Positions 52,900 through 62,773 of a stretch of DNA of 64,000 nucleotides are shown here, in pieces. A model generated the notes under the pieces. It was not told where the DNA came from and ran no database searches. It saw only the letters and a list, made by a program, of their open reading frames with translations. The stretch lies in assembly GCF_002999135.1 (NCBI RefSeq), contig NZ_CP027229.1, positions 2,455,501 through 2,519,500 on the forward strand, written 5' to 3'. The translations under genes were made by a program, and so were the position numbers. The DNA is from Capnocytophaga sp. oral taxon 878 (lineage in GTDB: Bacteria > Bacteroidota > Bacteroidia > Flavobacteriales > Flavobacteriaceae). Positions within the stretch are counted from its first letter, which is position 1. Each line of letters begins with the position of its first letter.

Positions 52900-53826
52900 A
52901 TGCAGAAAAATTATTTAATACTTGCCCATAAAAACCCGCAGCAGCTTGCGCGGATGGTGAATGCACTGAATGATGGGCAGGCAAAGTTCTTTATCCATAT
53001 AGATGCTAATGCTGCTATTGAACCTTTTGAGGCGTTGCTGGAAGGGAGGGATATAGTGCTATTGAGGGAAAGGGAGCGTTGTGTATGGGGGGATTTCTCG
53101 ATAGTGCGGGCTACTATTCGGCTTATGGAAGAGGCTGCGCAGCTGGGGAGTAAGGGGTTTTTTATTTTGATGAGTGGGCAGGATTACCCTATAGTTGATG
53201 CACAAAGCCTTAATGTTTATTTGCAGGAACATCAGGATACTAATTTCATAGATTACCTGCCGCTGGAAGAGAAGTGGAGGGCTAAAATGGTGAAGGATAA
53301 GGTGGAGCATTATCATATTTTGCATTCTACCCGTAGGGGGGATAGTAATTGTTATGCGCCTTTTTATCATAGTTCTTTATTCCAGAAGGGTAGAACTTTG
53401 TGGCATCTGCTTAAAGGGAGGCTTTCGGTAGGGAATTTTAAGAGATTATGTAGGCTGCCTAAGCGTGAGCCTCTGTTTGCACAGCAGTATGCTGGTAGCC
53501 AGTTTTGGGCTTTTTGTGAGTCTACTTTTTATGAGGTGCTTGGTTACATACGGGCGCATAGTAGGGAGCTGGAGTTATATTATGAATATACTTCTTCATC
53601 GGATGAGGTTTTTTTTCATACGATACTGCTTAATATTGAACATAGTGCGATAAAGCCTTCACTTACTTATGTGAATTGGGAACGCAAGGGGGTGCCTTTG
53701 CCTGTGCTTTTTAAGAGAGAAGATTTTGGTGAGCTTAGGTTACAAAAAGGAAAGTTTTTTGCTAGGAAATTTGATGTGGATGTAGATGAGGGGATTTTGG
53801 ATGAATTGGATAAAAATATTTTATGA
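52900..53826 (+). CDS. GT14-type (core-2/I-branching-like) glycosyltransferase
   Basis: About 308 residues from the ATG at 52900, downstream of the promoter at 52844-52874. It opens YLILAHKNPQQLARMVNAL and has the family block FFILMSGQDYPIVDAQSLN and FIDYLPLEEKW. Family members add beta-1,6 N-acetylglucosamine or xylose-type branches; the acceptor here is unknown. The plus strand is G/T-rich, while the next gene abruptly is not, so it seems older than the rest of the glycan module. It overlaps the GT4 gene by 4 nt. Confidence 0.82.
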   Translation: MQKNYLILAHKNPQQLARMVNALNDGQAKFFIHIDANAAIEPFEALLEGRDIVLLRERERCVWGDFSIVRATIRLMEEAAQLGSKGFFILMSGQDYPIVDAQSLNVYLQEHQDTNFIDYLPLEEKWRAKMVKDKVEHYHILHSTRRGDSNCYAPFYHSSLFQKGRTLWHLLKGRLSVGNFKRLCRLPKREPLFAQQYAGSQFWAFCESTFYEVLGYIRAHSRELELYYEYTSSSDEVFFHTILLNIEHSAIKPSLTYVNWERKGVPLPVLFKREDFGELRLQKGKFFARKFDVDVDEGILDELDKNIL

Positions 53827-54992
53827 AAACTATTTTAATTTTTACTCAGGAATATTTACATAATAAACAGCCCGCTGCTGGCGGGACGGGATCCTTCTAT
53901 ACAAAATATGTATCTTCTCTGTTAGAAAAAGGATATAAAGTGGTGGTTTTTGGGAATAGTAGTATGGCGCTAGAAGAGAAGCAAGGTAATTTGCATATCT
54001 GCCTTTTGAAAAAGAACTATTTTAAGAAACATTTCGTACAAGAACTTTTTAGGTCGATAGGCAAGAGGCTTAAAATAGCTGCTTTAGAGGCTTTTTTCTT
54101 GAAGAAGGAGGTTAGACACCTTACTAATGAACTTAAAAGGTTTCTGAAGAAAGAAGATATTCATCCTGATGTGATAGAGACACATGATTGGAATGGTATT
54201 TCTTTGTTTTTAGATGAATTGCATATTCCTTATGTGGTAAGAGCACACGGATGTTATACAATATTGAATAAATATTTTGGATACAATACTTCTTTAGGAG
54301 TATCATTAATAGAGAGAGAAGCTTTGAAAAAAGCCTCCCATCTGATATGTGTTTCTAAAAGTTCTCAGTTAATGTATGAAGAAACATTTAGCAAAAAAGG
54401 AACTATAATCACCAATGGAGTAGCTTGCTATGGTGAGCAAGACTTTTCTCAAACGATTCCTTTTTCTGTATTCTTTTTTGGTACTGTTACATTAAAAAAA
54501 GGTTTTGATACGGCACTGAGTGTTTTCAATAAGCTACTTAAAAAAAATCCAAAGACAACTTTACATATAATAGGGAAAGGTTATAAAGATTATTTAAGAA
54601 AAAATAACTTAGGAGAAATAAAGAATGTAGTAGATTATGGTTTTTTAGAAGGTGATGAATTGAAAAAAACTTTACAAAAAGCAAATGTTTTTATTTTTCC
54701 TTCTAGAGGAGAGACCTTTGGGTTAGCCCTTTGTGAAGCAATGGCTATTGGTAAGGCAGTGGTGGCTGCAGATATTCCTTCATTTAGAGATATTATAACC
54801 CATAAAGAAAATGGTTTTATAGCTAAGAATGATGATGAATACTATGAGTATATTACGAAACTATTTGAGGATGAAACTTTGAATAAAACTATTGCGGAGA
54901 AAGCGTTGCAAACAATTCAAAATCAATATAATTTTGAAAAGACTATTGAAAGTAGTTTATTATACTATCAAAAAATAACAGATACAAAATGA
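53823..54992 (+). CDS. GT4 family glycosyltransferase
   Basis: 389 residues, GT-B fold: N-terminal GGTGSFYTKYVSSLL, linker, then LHIIGKGYKDYL, the donor-binding GFLEGDELKKTL and the EX7E-type FPSRGETFGLALCEAMA(I)GKAV. It should add a sugar from a nucleotide donor to a surface glycan precursor. AT-rich and overlapping the next gene by 4 nt (ATGA). Confidence 0.9.
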   Translation: MKTILIFTQEYLHNKQPAAGGTGSFYTKYVSSLLEKGYKVVVFGNSSMALEEKQGNLHICLLKKNYFKKHFVQELFRSIGKRLKIAALEAFFLKKEVRHLTNELKRFLKKEDIHPDVIETHDWNGISLFLDELHIPYVVRAHGCYTILNKYFGYNTSLGVSLIEREALKKASHLICVSKSSQLMYEETFSKKGTIITNGVACYGEQDFSQTIPFSVFFFGTVTLKKGFDTALSVFNKLLKKNPKTTLHIIGKGYKDYLRKNNLGEIKNVVDYGFLEGDELKKTLQKANVFIFPSRGETFGLALCEAMAIGKAVVAADIPSFRDIITHKENGFIAKNDDEYYEYITKLFEDETLNKTIAEKALQTIQNQYNFEKTIESSLLYYQKITDTK

Positions 54993-56350
54993 TGCGTTTT
55001 TTTAAAAAGAATTATTTTTTATTACTTGCTCTACTACCTCTGCTTATTGCGTTTATATATTTACAAATAAACATACCAGTATGGGATAAAAGCACTCAAA
55101 ATATACTATTTTATAGCGTATTTCTATATGATATTGCTATCATCTTATCATTTTTATATGTAAACCATCGTTTTTTATTTGAAAAAGGAGATTGGCTGCG
55201 AAATGTTATTACTATAGTAGCCTGTGGAGTAGTTATACTATGGACATACAAACACAAAATCACTTTCCGCTTGGATGTTTTACTTCTTTTTTTGTGTGCT
55301 TTGTATGGTATTATTTACCGGCAATTTATAAAACCAACGGTTCTTACTATAGTATTTTTTAGTTTTATTATCTTCAAAATTATAGGTCTCTTATGGGCTA
55401 AATATTTTGATTATGGGGTGAAAACTCTATTTGAGGGAGAAAGTATTGTTTTCTTTTTGGTCATTCCTATTATTCTGTTAGGTTTTTCGGTAAGCCAACG
55501 CCAACAATTGAGCTTTATAGCTATTTGCTTCAAGGGATTTTTACTTTTATTAGTAGCCAATGTAGTGTTTTATAGCTTTGCTATAAGTGCTGAAGGAACT
55601 AAACCTTTTTTTAGCTTTTTAGCCTTGAATAAAGGATATCTTTCAGACAATGAAGGATTTTCATTATATGAGATATTGTTTTGGACAAGGTTTAAGCACC
55701 CTAGCTTTCTATCTTGGATTATCTTAGTAATAGGAGGATTAGGTTTTTTCTTATGGAAGAAGTACCACACTATTATCACTACCTCTGAAATAGTAGCCTA
55801 TGCACTTTTGCTTTTTTGCTTTATATTTATGATGCAGGCAAGGGTAAATATTATTGCTTATTTTGTAGTAATAGCTTTCTTTGTATATCTATCAATAGCA
55901 CACCTATTTAGCAAAAGGCTGAAGTATGGGTTATTTGTAGGTGTGGGGCTTGTAGCTATAGGGATAGTAGCCTATCTAATCACACATACCGCTTATTTTT
56001 CTGACCCTATTCGCAATCAATTATATGCCACTGCCTTTCAGGCAATAAAAGAAGGTAATTTATGGATAGGCAATGGCTCTGGATACCAACGGTATATAAT
56101 GGATGGGTTTGTAGGTTATGTACATAATGATTTTGTAGCCATATTAGTAGATATAGGTATTATAGGCTTAAGCCTCTTTATTAGTTGGTTAGGAGCAATA
56201 ATGTTATCTAAAGATACAATCAAACAATATTTATTACTTGTTTTTTTGCCTATTATGAATACTGATATACTTTTTCATACATTTGAATCTACTTATATAC
56301 TTATGCCTTTACTTATTTTTATCTTATTTGCATCCCGATTCAAATCCTAA
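54989..56350 (+). CDS. O-antigen polymerase/ligase-like membrane protein
   Basis: 453 residues with about 12 transmembrane segments and a large loop with HNDFVAILVDIGIIGLSLFI near residue 375, the region that in Wzy/WaaL proteins carries the active residues. It probably polymerises or ligates surface polysaccharide in the inner membrane. The 3' end overlaps the convergent CgeB-like gene by 27 nt, so its terminator must lie inside that gene. Confidence 0.8.
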   Translation: MMRFFKKNYFLLLALLPLLIAFIYLQINIPVWDKSTQNILFYSVFLYDIAIILSFLYVNHRFLFEKGDWLRNVITIVACGVVILWTYKHKITFRLDVLLLFLCALYGIIYRQFIKPTVLTIVFFSFIIFKIIGLLWAKYFDYGVKTLFEGESIVFFLVIPIILLGFSVSQRQQLSFIAICFKGFLLLLVANVVFYSFAISAEGTKPFFSFLALNKGYLSDNEGFSLYEILFWTRFKHPSFLSWIILVIGGLGFFLWKKYHTIITTSEIVAYALLLFCFIFMMQARVNIIAYFVVIAFFVYLSIAHLFSKRLKYGLFVGVGLVAIGIVAYLITHTAYFSDPIRNQLYATAFQAIKEGNLWIGNGSGYQRYIMDGFVGYVHNDFVAILVDIGIIGLSLFISWLGAIMLSKDTIKQYLLLVFLPIMNTDILFHTFESTYILMPLLIFILFASRFKS

Positions 56351-57334
56351 TGCATGTTTTACCCAATTAGAGAAGCTGTACTTCTCTTTTATCTCTTTAG
56401 CTAAAGGAGTGTATTCACTTCTCAAAAACTCATTGAATCCCTCAAAATTATTATCTTCAACTACATAAAAATTATTTGGGTGATAAAAATCGTATTGTTT
56501 TATATCTTTATTATCTGTGATGAGTTTTTTTTCATACTTAAGAGCTTCAAAGATTCTGAAAGATAAGCCATTGTGTTCTGTTGTTTTTACATCTAATAAA
56601 ATAGCTGCTTTTTTCATAATATCTAAGTATTGAGAGAAACTAATTCCTTTAGATGAAAAATTAATATGAGGATGAGTTAGCGGAGGAGTTTTTCGTCCAT
56701 TGAAGAGGGTTATGTTAAATGTAATATTATTATACTTACTCAATTCATTTACTATTCTTAAAAGAGAATCTATTCTGTCTTTTAAATAAACCCCTACATA
56801 TAAAACTTCACCTTCATTAGGAGAGCTATTATCTTCTGGAATGTTAAAATAGAAATTAGTGCAAGGTAGTATATTTGGATATTGTTCTTTGTAATGATTA
56901 TAGTCACTAGGGTCAAAAACAAAGAAGCGCTCAAAAAGAGGAATTGTTTGAAATACTTTATTAAAACGCGTTAACCCGTCCCATTGGTAGGCAACTACTT
57001 TGTTAGCAACAGTTTGTATGAGCTTAATAGTTTTTAGGTCTAACTTGTCAGGCCTAATTATAATAGCATAGTCCACACTGCCTGCTGCCAATCCACTTAA
57101 AGCTTTGCGTACTGTAGTAGCATAATAGGAGTCTATCAGCTGTTTTTTGTATTGTTTATTCTGGAAAATAGTTTTTTGAATGAAGTTTATAACCTTGTCT
57201 TTTAGTTTATAGCTAAAGGTAGGTGCAAGCACAGTTACACGACTAAAGCCCATATACTTTAAGTTCTCTTCTATCACTTTATATACCCCAAAATCAGGAG
57301 GCATTACCAGAATAATGTGTTTGTTGATATTCAT
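56324..57334 (-). CDS. CgeB-like glycosyltransferase
   Basis: 336 residues, GT-B-like. The C-terminal SFRIFEALKYEKKLITDNKDI (family EALx-K motif) and EKYSFSNW tail resemble CgeB/spore maturation-type transferases found in LPS and capsule loci. No membrane segments. It begins 41 bp inside the preceding leftward GT2 gene (57294-57334 overlap), so the two are co-translated, and its tail overlaps the Wzy-like gene. Confidence 0.78.
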   Translation of the reverse strand: MNINKHIILVMPPDFGVYKVIEENLKYMGFSRVTVLAPTFSYKLKDKVINFIQKTIFQNKQYKKQLIDSYYATTVRKALSGLAAGSVDYAIIIRPDKLDLKTIKLIQTVANKVVAYQWDGLTRFNKVFQTIPLFERFFVFDPSDYNHYKEQYPNILPCTNFYFNIPEDNSSPNEGEVLYVGVYLKDRIDSLLRIVNELSKYNNITFNITLFNGRKTPPLTHPHINFSSKGISFSQYLDIMKKAAILLDVKTTEHNGLSFRIFEALKYEKKLITDNKDIKQYDFYHPNNFYVVEDNNFEGFNEFLRSEYTPLAKEIKEKYSFSNWVKHALGFESGCK

Positions 57335-58058
57335 AAATTTTTGCTAAGCAAGAAAATTTGTATTGAGCTTTTAGTACGGCAAATATAAAACCTCGTTTAC
57401 CATCTAAACATCCTTTCTTAATAAAATAGTATTTTACAAACCAAAACAAAGGAGAAAATAGCAGCTTTATCCACCCTATTTTCTTACCTTTATGTCGTTC
57501 TGCTGCTTGGGTACTATAGTTGTTATTTTTGTTAAGGATGGTAGCTACCGAGTCATTAGCCAAATGCTCAGAAGCTAAGTCTTTGCGCCCTCGTGGTAGC
57601 TTGATAACTTCACCCTTTACTTTAACAGTCGAGTGTATCTCAGCCGACCAGTCCGCCCCTTCTTTCTTAAAAAAGCGCAGCTTGAAATCAGGGAAGGCAG
57701 AACGCATAAACTTATCAATAAAATAATTTTTAAATGAGATATAAACTCCACCAAGTTCAGGCTTTTCTGCCAGTTGGTAGAGGTAGTTTTTTAGTTTTTC
57801 AGGTACAGTTTCATCAGCATCTATTACAAGTACCCAATTATGAGTAGCTTGTGCAATAGCAAAATTCCGAGCAGGCTCTACATAAGGATAGCGCTCACAA
57901 TACACTATTTTGCAGCCGTATTTTTGAGCTATAGCAATAGTGTTATCAGTGCTGTGCATATCACAGATAACTACCTCATCAAAGTCCTTAGTGCTCTCCA
58001 ACACGGTAGCTAAGTGTTTTTCTGCATTATAAGTATTAATAACTACTGATATCTCCAT
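57294..58058 (-). CDS. GT2 family glycosyltransferase, WaaE-like
   Basis: 254 residues with the GT-A start SVVINTYNAEKHL, the DDD-like DMHSTDNT, the metal-binding VLVIDADE (DxD), and the AEIHSTVKVKG region as in WaaE/KdtX LPS core transferases. Membrane-associated through basic C-terminal helices. First gene of the leftward pair. Confidence 0.88.
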   Translation of the reverse strand: MEISVVINTYNAEKHLATVLESTKDFDEVVICDMHSTDNTIAIAQKYGCKIVYCERYPYVEPARNFAIAQATHNWVLVIDADETVPEKLKNYLYQLAEKPELGGVYISFKNYFIDKFMRSAFPDFKLRFFKKEGADWSAEIHSTVKVKGEVIKLPRGRKDLASEHLANDSVATILNKNNNYSTQAAERHKGKKIGWIKLLFSPLFWFVKYYFIKKGCLDGKRGFIFAVLKAQYKFSCLAKIYEYQQTHYSGNAS

Positions 58059-58136
58059 TTGCTTTTTATTTAAATTACAACATCAATTCTCTTTATAAGC
58101 TACTTTGTTTTTCTCTGCTAAAAAACATCTCAGTAC

Positions 58137-58763
58137 TCACTGCATTCCAAACAGTAAGTTCTTAAATACTAATAACAGTGATAGTTGTGGTAGCATACCG
58201 GCAAGATAGCTTACAAACAGCCATCGCATAGGTTCGTGGGTAAAGTAGCTTTGTGCTGTGAAGCTTCCTCCACTCAAAAAGATGAACAAAGCCACAGGAT
58301 AAGTCATTTCTTTTTCGTATAGGATGCTTAACAGTATAGTGAAGGTTGTAAGGGCGGCTATTCCCATTACAAATATATTACCTCGTACTTTAAAAAACTG
58401 CATAAATACAATAATAAAGCAGCTTATAAGCAAATTCAGTATATAAAAGTACAATATAGGGTAATTATTCATAGGGGTAATGCCAAAGGCTACAGCCAAA
58501 AGCATCGCTATATACCCATACAGCAGCCATTTCTGTTTTTCAGCACTCACCACAAAAGGGTGTTCTATCCACCTCAAAACAAATAATAGCAGATAAACCA
58601 ATATAGGTAGCGCCACAGTAATGAGCAGTAGCAATAACCAGCTAAAGCGCACTGCCTCCATTGGCAATGTAAAAGGTATGTAAGAAAAAACCAACATTGC
58701 CCCATATATAGGCAGCCATATAGGGTGCGTAAAAAATGATATAATATAACTAAAGTAACGCAT
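58137..58763 (-). CDS. Six-helix membrane protein
   Basis: 208 residues, hydrophobic throughout, about six transmembrane segments and no catalytic motif I can name (a distant resemblance to PAP2-type proteins is possible). It overlaps the DUF2723 gene by 1 nt, so the two are coupled and probably functionally linked. Confidence 0.65.
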   Translation of the reverse strand: MRYFSYIISFFTHPIWLPIYGAMLVFSYIPFTLPMEAVRFSWLLLLLITVALPILVYLLLFVLRWIEHPFVVSAEKQKWLLYGYIAMLLAVAFGITPMNNYPILYFYILNLLISCFIIVFMQFFKVRGNIFVMGIAALTTFTILLSILYEKEMTYPVALFIFLSGGSFTAQSYFTHEPMRWLFVSYLAGMLPQLSLLLVFKNLLFGMQ

Positions 58764-61700
58764 TACTCAGCAGCCAAAGTATCAGCGGTAGCTTCTGCCT
58801 TTGGTGTTGTTTTAGTTGTATCGGCAGCAGCTTCCTCAAAGTACACATCTATCTCCTTCTCATCCATATATAGACGCACTTGCTCTTTAAAGGTTTTCCA
58901 CTCTTGGTCATAGAATTCCTTATCATAAGGTTTAGTTATCACAAGTAGCTCTCCATATCGGTCTATACAGTACTGTATTTTAGATGAGCTTTCTCGCATT
59001 TCTGTTACAGGCAAGTGGTTATAGTAATTCAGTTCTTCTTTGTACTTCTTAATCACTTGGCGGGCAATATCACGGGCTTTCTCCACCTCTCCTATGCGGT
59101 AATAGCCTTGCACAAAGGGGTCAAGGGTAAAGTAATAACCATAACCCTCCACTGGCATATTAGCCATTGCTATATCCAGCATTTCTTTAGCCTGAGCTTT
59201 CTTGCCTTCTGCTATCATCTGTTCAGTAAGTCGTGCTATATTACCGCGGAATATAATACTGTTCTTCCTTGTTTCTGGGTCTAAATAGATACCTTTTTTG
59301 CCCATATTACCCCACGTCCATTTCTTTATAATGTTGTACATCAGGTCAGTATCTATACGTCCCATATCGTAAGGATGATTCTTATCTATAGCGGTTTTAA
59401 TAGGCACAAGTTTGTACACAAGTCCATCTAGCTGTAAGTAGTCTTTCATCCACATATATTCAGCTGCATCCATACTACCACCGGTAAAGTATATAGGGCG
59501 TTTCCAATCGTTATTAGCCAAAATGTCTAACATTACAATACGCGCCTTATCAATAGCCCCTGGTAGGTTGATGTCTATGTAATCTACTATCTTATCAGCA
59601 TCTTCAGGTTTTACAATGCCGCTTTTCAGTACGTTTTCTTTATTCACAGGCACACGTATTTTATTAGTAGGGTAGTAGTAGAAGGTCTGTTGCACCTCAC
59701 CATTACCACGTACGCTACGTGTTGCAGGGTCGTCCGATGTTACCCAGTTCACAAAATCCTTAATATTCCAACGGTTATCAGTACGCTTTTGGTAATAGAT
59801 ACCTTCACGCACTCCGTGTGCATATTGCTTATGTACTATTTGTGCAGGTATAGGCGAACTCTCATAAGCTTGTCTTTTCATTTGGTCTATGTACCAGTCT
59901 GTTTGTAATAAGCTTGTGTTTATCACACGCACATCAGTACGGTAGCCTTCTATCTCTTGGGCATACCATAGTAGGAAGGTATCATTATCCCCTATCGTGA
60001 ATATCATAGCATCCTTATCCTTAGCTACCGAGTCTAAGTAAGCATCAGCTATAAACTCTGCCGAATATTTCTGTGAGCGGTCGTGGTCATCCCAGTTTTG
60101 ATATGCCATAACAGCAGGTACACTTGCCGATAGCGCTACAGCAGTAATAGCTATTGTATTAGAAGGCATCAGCTTCCTGCCCCAGTGGAACAAAGCATAC
60201 ACTCCCATTCCTATCCATATAGCAAAAGCATAGAAGGAGCCTACAAGTGCATAATCTCGCTCTCGTGGTTCAAACGGCCGCTCATTCAAGTATATTTTCA
60301 GCGCCAATCCTGTAAATAGAAATAATACCAGCACCACCCACGCTTGCTGCTCACTTCTGGCCGACATAAATAGCAGCCCTGCCAATCCCAATATCAATGG
60401 CAAAAAGTAGTAAGTATTCCGTGCCTTGTTATTCAGTACATCCGAAGGTAAAAACTGTTGCGACCCCAAATGCGCCTCATCTATAAGGTTTATCCCCGAT
60501 AGCCAGTTGCCGTGGTCATTATCCATCTTCCCTTGCACATCGTCTTGCCTACCTATAAAGTTCCAAGCAAAGTATCTAAAATACATATATCCAAACTGAT
60601 ATTTAAAAAGATACTCCATATTCTCCCAAAAGCTCGGCTTTTTCACATCTATATAGTCGCGGTAGTCTGTCAAAAACTGGTCATAACGCTCCAATGGCAT
60701 TCTCTCTAAGTTCGCAGGCTTTTGTATCTCTTGTAGGAAAGCCGCCAGCTTAGGCTCCTCATAAGCCTCTTCTTTAATAGTAAAGCTCAAAGGCCCTGTA
60801 AGTTTCATATAGTTAGCAGCATGCTGTGAGCTCCACATACGCGGCAATAGCCCTTCGTGCTTGCTATTGGCAGCCATCTGCGCATTCTTGTACTGGTTCA
60901 CAATCACATACTGCCTCGTAGTGTAATCCCTTTCATATTTAGGCTTAGCATCTTCATAAGGGTTGTTCTCATCCATCCCCGCATATTTGTCCGAGTACAT
61001 AGGACCGTAAAACAAATGCGTCTCAGGATATTGTTCAAGATTGTAATACGCCAAAAGCAAGCGCGCATCAGTCGGACTGTTCTCATTTATAACCGTATCA
61101 GCATTTGAGCGGATAGGAACCATCAACCACGACGAAAAACCTATAAATACAAACAATAAGCACAATACCCCCGTTTGCAACCGCGCATACCCCTTCTTAC
61201 TAGCATACTGAAGACTAAAATAGAAGAACGCCACCACCGTAATACCCGCAATTATAGTACCCGAGTTAAATGGCATCCCAAAACTATTCACAAAAAATAC
61301 CTCCAAATACCCAAAATAAGCCAGCGTATAAGGCAATATCAGTTTAAATATAAGTAGCAATATCGCTATCGATACCACGTTAGCAATAATAAAATTCCAG
61401 AAAGTCTTCTTGTAATGACTGTTAAAGAAGTACAACATCCCTATAGCCGGAATAGTAAGCAATGCCATAAAGTGTACCCCAAATGAAAGTCCCACTACCA
61501 AAGCAATAAGTAACAACCAGCGGTTGCCACGCGGTTTATCAAGGCTGTCCGTCCATTTAATCCCCAACCATAACATTACCGACATAAATAGCATCGCCAT
61601 AGCATACACCTCCGCTTCCACAGCATTGAACCAAAAACTATCCGAAAACGTATATGCTAGCGCCCCCACAGCACCACTGCCCATTACAGCTATCGTCTGT

Positions 61701-62050
61701 GCCACACTAAGCTCCTTCTGCCCACGTATCGCAATCTTCTTAGTAAAGTTCACGATAATAAAATACAAAAAGAATACCGTGAAAGCACTTGATAGTACCG
61801 ACATAAAGTTCACCAGCAGCGCCACCTTATCAGCATTAGGAGCAAAAGCCGAGAGTACAGCTCCCATCATCTGGAAAAACGGAGCCCCAGGAGGGTGTCC
61901 CACTTCCAGTTTTGCCGAAGTAGCAATATACTCACCGCAATCCCAAAAGCTAACCGTAGGTTCCACAGTAAGGCAATAAGTAATTAGGGCAATAACAAAT
62001 ACGCCCCATCCAGCTATCAAATTGTATTTAGCAAAAATCTTTTCAGTCAT
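58763..62050 (-). CDS. DUF2723 GT-C-type protein O-glycosyltransferase-like, with TPR tail
   Basis: 1095 residues. FWDCGEYIATSAKLEVGHPPGAPFF at residues 35-59 is the DUF2723 signature and places an acidic residue in the first periplasmic loop, as in protein O-mannosyltransferases. About 11-13 transmembrane helices lie in residues 15-670, followed by a large soluble domain with TPR-like helices (about 950-1050). Expected to move a lipid-linked sugar onto proteins in the periplasm. Acceptor and sugar are unknown. Long leftward transcription unit with the membrane protein following. Confidence 0.85.
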   Translation of the reverse strand: MTEKIFAKYNLIAGWGVFVIALITYCLTVEPTVSFWDCGEYIATSAKLEVGHPPGAPFFQMMGAVLSAFAPNADKVALLVNFMSVLSSAFTVFFLYFIIVNFTKKIAIRGQKELSVAQTIAVMGSGAVGALAYTFSDSFWFNAVEAEVYAMAMLFMSVMLWLGIKWTDSLDKPRGNRWLLLIALVVGLSFGVHFMALLTIPAIGMLYFFNSHYKKTFWNFIIANVVSIAILLLIFKLILPYTLAYFGYLEVFFVNSFGMPFNSGTIIAGITVVAFFYFSLQYASKKGYARLQTGVLCLLFVFIGFSSWLMVPIRSNADTVINENSPTDARLLLAYYNLEQYPETHLFYGPMYSDKYAGMDENNPYEDAKPKYERDYTTRQYVIVNQYKNAQMAANSKHEGLLPRMWSSQHAANYMKLTGPLSFTIKEEAYEEPKLAAFLQEIQKPANLERMPLERYDQFLTDYRDYIDVKKPSFWENMEYLFKYQFGYMYFRYFAWNFIGRQDDVQGKMDNDHGNWLSGINLIDEAHLGSQQFLPSDVLNNKARNTYYFLPLILGLAGLLFMSARSEQQAWVVLVLFLFTGLALKIYLNERPFEPRERDYALVGSFYAFAIWIGMGVYALFHWGRKLMPSNTIAITAVALSASVPAVMAYQNWDDHDRSQKYSAEFIADAYLDSVAKDKDAMIFTIGDNDTFLLWYAQEIEGYRTDVRVINTSLLQTDWYIDQMKRQAYESSPIPAQIVHKQYAHGVREGIYYQKRTDNRWNIKDFVNWVTSDDPATRSVRGNGEVQQTFYYYPTNKIRVPVNKENVLKSGIVKPEDADKIVDYIDINLPGAIDKARIVMLDILANNDWKRPIYFTGGSMDAAEYMWMKDYLQLDGLVYKLVPIKTAIDKNHPYDMGRIDTDLMYNIIKKWTWGNMGKKGIYLDPETRKNSIIFRGNIARLTEQMIAEGKKAQAKEMLDIAMANMPVEGYGYYFTLDPFVQGYYRIGEVEKARDIARQVIKKYKEELNYYNHLPVTEMRESSSKIQYCIDRYGELLVITKPYDKEFYDQEWKTFKEQVRLYMDEKEIDVYFEEAAADTTKTTPKAEATADTLAAE

Positions 62051-62773
62051 TATCTACTTATAATAGTTTTTTCAAGCGGCAAAAGTACAAAATTATTTAC
62101 AAATACCAAATAACTTCTTTCACTTCCTCTCTCACATCATCCATTTATCCCCACACATCTCCCCATAATTCTCCTACAATCCCTCTACCTCTCCTCTTAA
62201 TCTCTAACTCCTATCTCCTAATCCCTCCCCATCTATCTCCTATCCTCTATCTCCTATCCCCTAAATTACAAATAATGCAAAAAACACCTCCTCCCTCCCT
62301 ATCCCCTATCTCCTAACTCCTCTTTCCTAATAATCACCCCATTACACCTTCACCCTCTTACCTCTTACCTCTTATCTATTGCCTACCTTAAACGAACCTA
62401 TAACGAAGGATAAACGAACTATAAACGAAGGATAAACATTACTACCTTGATTTTCAGCCCCTCCACCTCCCCGCCTTCCCTTTGCATTATCCGCAACAAA
62501 ATCCCCTAATCTTTGCATTTTTCTCACTCCTACCCCCTATCCCCTATCTCCTACCCCCTTCTCTTGCCTCTTCCCTCTTATCTCTTACCTTATGAATTCT
62601 GTTAAAGTTTAAACTCAGCTAATAAACTACCAATCAGTCTTTTATTCCCCAATCACCCTCCAGATTTTATGTTTTAGCTGTTTTATGCGTAAAAGTTTAA
62701 CTTTTAATTAACACCCTGTGTAAGTAATAATCATTATATTTGCCCCGTTTAATGATTCAAATTACTTATAACA
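62051..62773. repeat. Repeat locus R7, long form, with polypyrimidine tract
   Basis: 723 bp between divergent genes, nearly free of G on the plus strand from about 62140 to 62590. Unit at about 62388-62440: TTAAACGAACC, TATAACGAAGGAT, AAACGAACTAT, AAACGAAGGAT. Flanks (AATAATGCAAAAAACACC at about 62272; TTATCCGCAACAAAATCCCC at about 62489) match R1. A -7-like TATATTTG is at 62735-62742, 30 bp before the lipoprotein ATG. Confidence 0.75.
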
